6,256 nt of DNA. It comes from Neisseriaceae bacterium (GTDB taxonomy: Bacteria > Pseudomonadota > Gammaproteobacteria > Burkholderiales > UBA11063). Below the pieces are notes generated by a model, which saw only the letters and a program-made list of their open reading frames with translations, ran no database searches and had not been told where the DNA came from. The stretch spans positions 1 to 6,256 of the forward strand of contig CANGJN010000039.1 in assembly GCA_947454215.1 (NCBI GenBank). The letters are read 5' to 3'. Positions 5,484 through 6,256 of the stretch are shown piece after piece. Numbering within the stretch: position 1 is the stretch's first letter; each line of letters begins with the position of its first letter. The position numbers and the translations under genes are program-made.

Positions 5484-6256
5484 AGACACAGTGCCTTAAA
5501 ATAGCTAAATTTGCTGTAGCATTTCCAGTTCTTACTCGAGATCTGTCTTCATCAAAAACTTCATCTAAAGTTAAGTAGTAACTTATTCTCAATAGACCAA
5601 TGTTTTCTTATGATTACATCTAACTTAATTGCTGTTGGATCTTTAATATTAGTAACATAATATCTGTGTTCTGTTGTTATTTTATCTTTTATTTCACGTG
5701 TAGATATGATTTTACATATTGCCTTCATACCCAGAAACTTTAATTAACAAAGCCAGTTTACATTTGTTGAAACTTCACATTTTCTAGTTTCAATTCTACC
5801 ATGTCCACAATCTATGTCTGTACTAGTAGAAGTAATTTAATCATAATTTATTTTATCTTCAAAAAAGTCTTCTACATCTGAATATAGAGTAGGATTTTTT
5901 TTTAAACTTAAAACATAATAACCTTTACCTTTAACGATTTTGTTTATTATGTTTTTTTGAGTTCCTATAGCATCAATTGTGATAATATTGCGTAAGAGAA
6001 TATTATCCAATAATTTAGGTATCGCTGTAATTTCATTTGATTTTAATTTAACTATTTCTTGACAAAAAACCATATTATAGTCTTGAACAAAAGCAGTTAC
6101 TATGTGTGTCATTGGGATATCTTTTTCTATATCATAACTGTTGCGCAAAGATTTCTCATCTATTGCAACAATTAAATTTTTATCTCCTGTAATTGAACTC
6201 ATTCAATTAAGAAACTTTTCCTGCATTTCTGTAGACTAATTCTCGATAACTAGTTG
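5476..6256 (-). pseudogene. ISAs1-family (H-repeat-like) transposase, multiply disrupted, runs off window
   Basis: Reading the minus strand from the window edge gives most of an ISAs1-type DDE transposase. In order: MQEKFLN-stop-MSS, then LIVAIDEKSLRNSYD with the first catalytic Asp, KSNEITAIPKLLDNI, IITIDAIGTQKNI with the second Asp, GYYVLSLKKNPTLYSDVEDFF, CGHGRIETRKCEVS with the acidic Glu, HRYYVTNIKD, RKHWSIENK, and after a frame change LDEVFDEDRSRVRTGN and LAILRHCVFNL. In-frame stops lie at 6238-6236 (TAG), 6205-6203 (TGA, where the family has Trp), 5839-5837 (TAA) and 5746-5744 (TAA). A one-base shift lies near 5575-5590, between the HWSIENK and LDEVF motifs. The longest open piece (bases 6202-5837) is only 121 codons. 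The N-terminal domain lies beyond the right edge, and the extreme C-terminus seems cut at the IS66 junction. It cannot make active transposase. Confidence 0.88.

Larger units (their letters stand above)
4743..6256. mobile_element. Cluster of decayed IS fragments (IS630, IS66, ISAs1 types)
   Basis: Three transposase remnants from unrelated families abut with almost no spacer: IS630-type C-terminus (+) ending at 5003, IS66-type N-terminus (+) from about 5012 to 5480, and ISAs1-type (-) from about 5476 past the window edge. Each lacks parts, and two carry internal stops and frameshifts. I could not find intact terminal inverted repeats or target-site duplications. The pattern fits an old integration hotspot next to the ald gene that has been eroding under deletion and point mutation. 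Confidence 0.7.

Noticed and set aside
5377..5592. 71-residue minus-strand protein as a separate gene
   Set aside because: Its first 40 or so residues are the C-terminal ISAs1 motifs. The rest runs antisense into the IS66 remnant and has no recognisable content.
6203..6205. TGA at a position where the ISAs1 family has Trp, hinting at TGA recoded as Trp
   Set aside because: The intact genes use TGG for Trp and the yggX-type gene ends with TGA. The same pseudogene also has TAA and TAG stops, so ordinary decay explains it.
4497..6256. Search for a CRISPR array, tRNA, toxin-antitoxin pair or defence gene in the right-hand part
   Set aside because: I saw no regularly spaced repeats, no cloverleaf-like sequence, and no open frame beyond transposase remnants.

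Overview
The window is AT-rich (about 30% G+C by eye) and bacterial. It has two parts: a tight run of five intact same-strand housekeeping genes (bases 2-4496), and a decayed insertion-sequence region (about 4743-6256). PpsA, the YggX-type iron protein and GalU all have a gammaproteobacterial character. Low G+C together with a pile of broken transposases suggests a host-associated or recently genome-reducing gammaproteobacterium, such as a Francisella-like or Legionellales-like lineage. That placement is an inference; no single gene here proves it.

Bases 2-4496, all + strand. The window opens inside phosphoenolpyruvate synthase (ppsA, C-terminal 323 residues). It is followed by a FabF-type 3-oxoacyl-ACP synthase, a small Fe(2+)-trafficking protein (YggX family), UTP-glucose-1-phosphate uridylyltransferase (galU, TTG start) and alanine dehydrogenase (ald). 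Gaps are 19, 10, 6 and 47 bases. The first four look like one transcription unit, and ald either joins it or has its own promoter (a TATAAT box lies in the 47-base gap). The products sit around central carbon metabolism: pyruvate to PEP, fatty-acid elongation, UDP-glucose supply, alanine to pyruvate, and iron/oxidative-stress handling. They do not form one dedicated pathway.

Bases 4497-4742 hold no convincing gene. They contain a perfect 8-bp inverted repeat and one doubtful 41-codon minus-strand reading frame.

Bases 4743-6256 hold remnants of three unrelated transposase families packed end to end: an IS630-type C-terminal piece (+), an IS66-type N-terminal piece (+), and an ISAs1-type transposase (-) that runs off the right edge. 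All are disabled. The IS66 piece has one in-frame stop and one frameshift at an A8 run. The ISAs1 piece has four in-frame stops and one frameshift. Reading through these lesions recovers clear family motifs, so the fragments can be identified despite the short open frames.

I found no RNA genes, CRISPR array, defence system or evidently new system. The most notable content is the layered, partly reconstructable IS graveyard next to an intact metabolic gene cluster.
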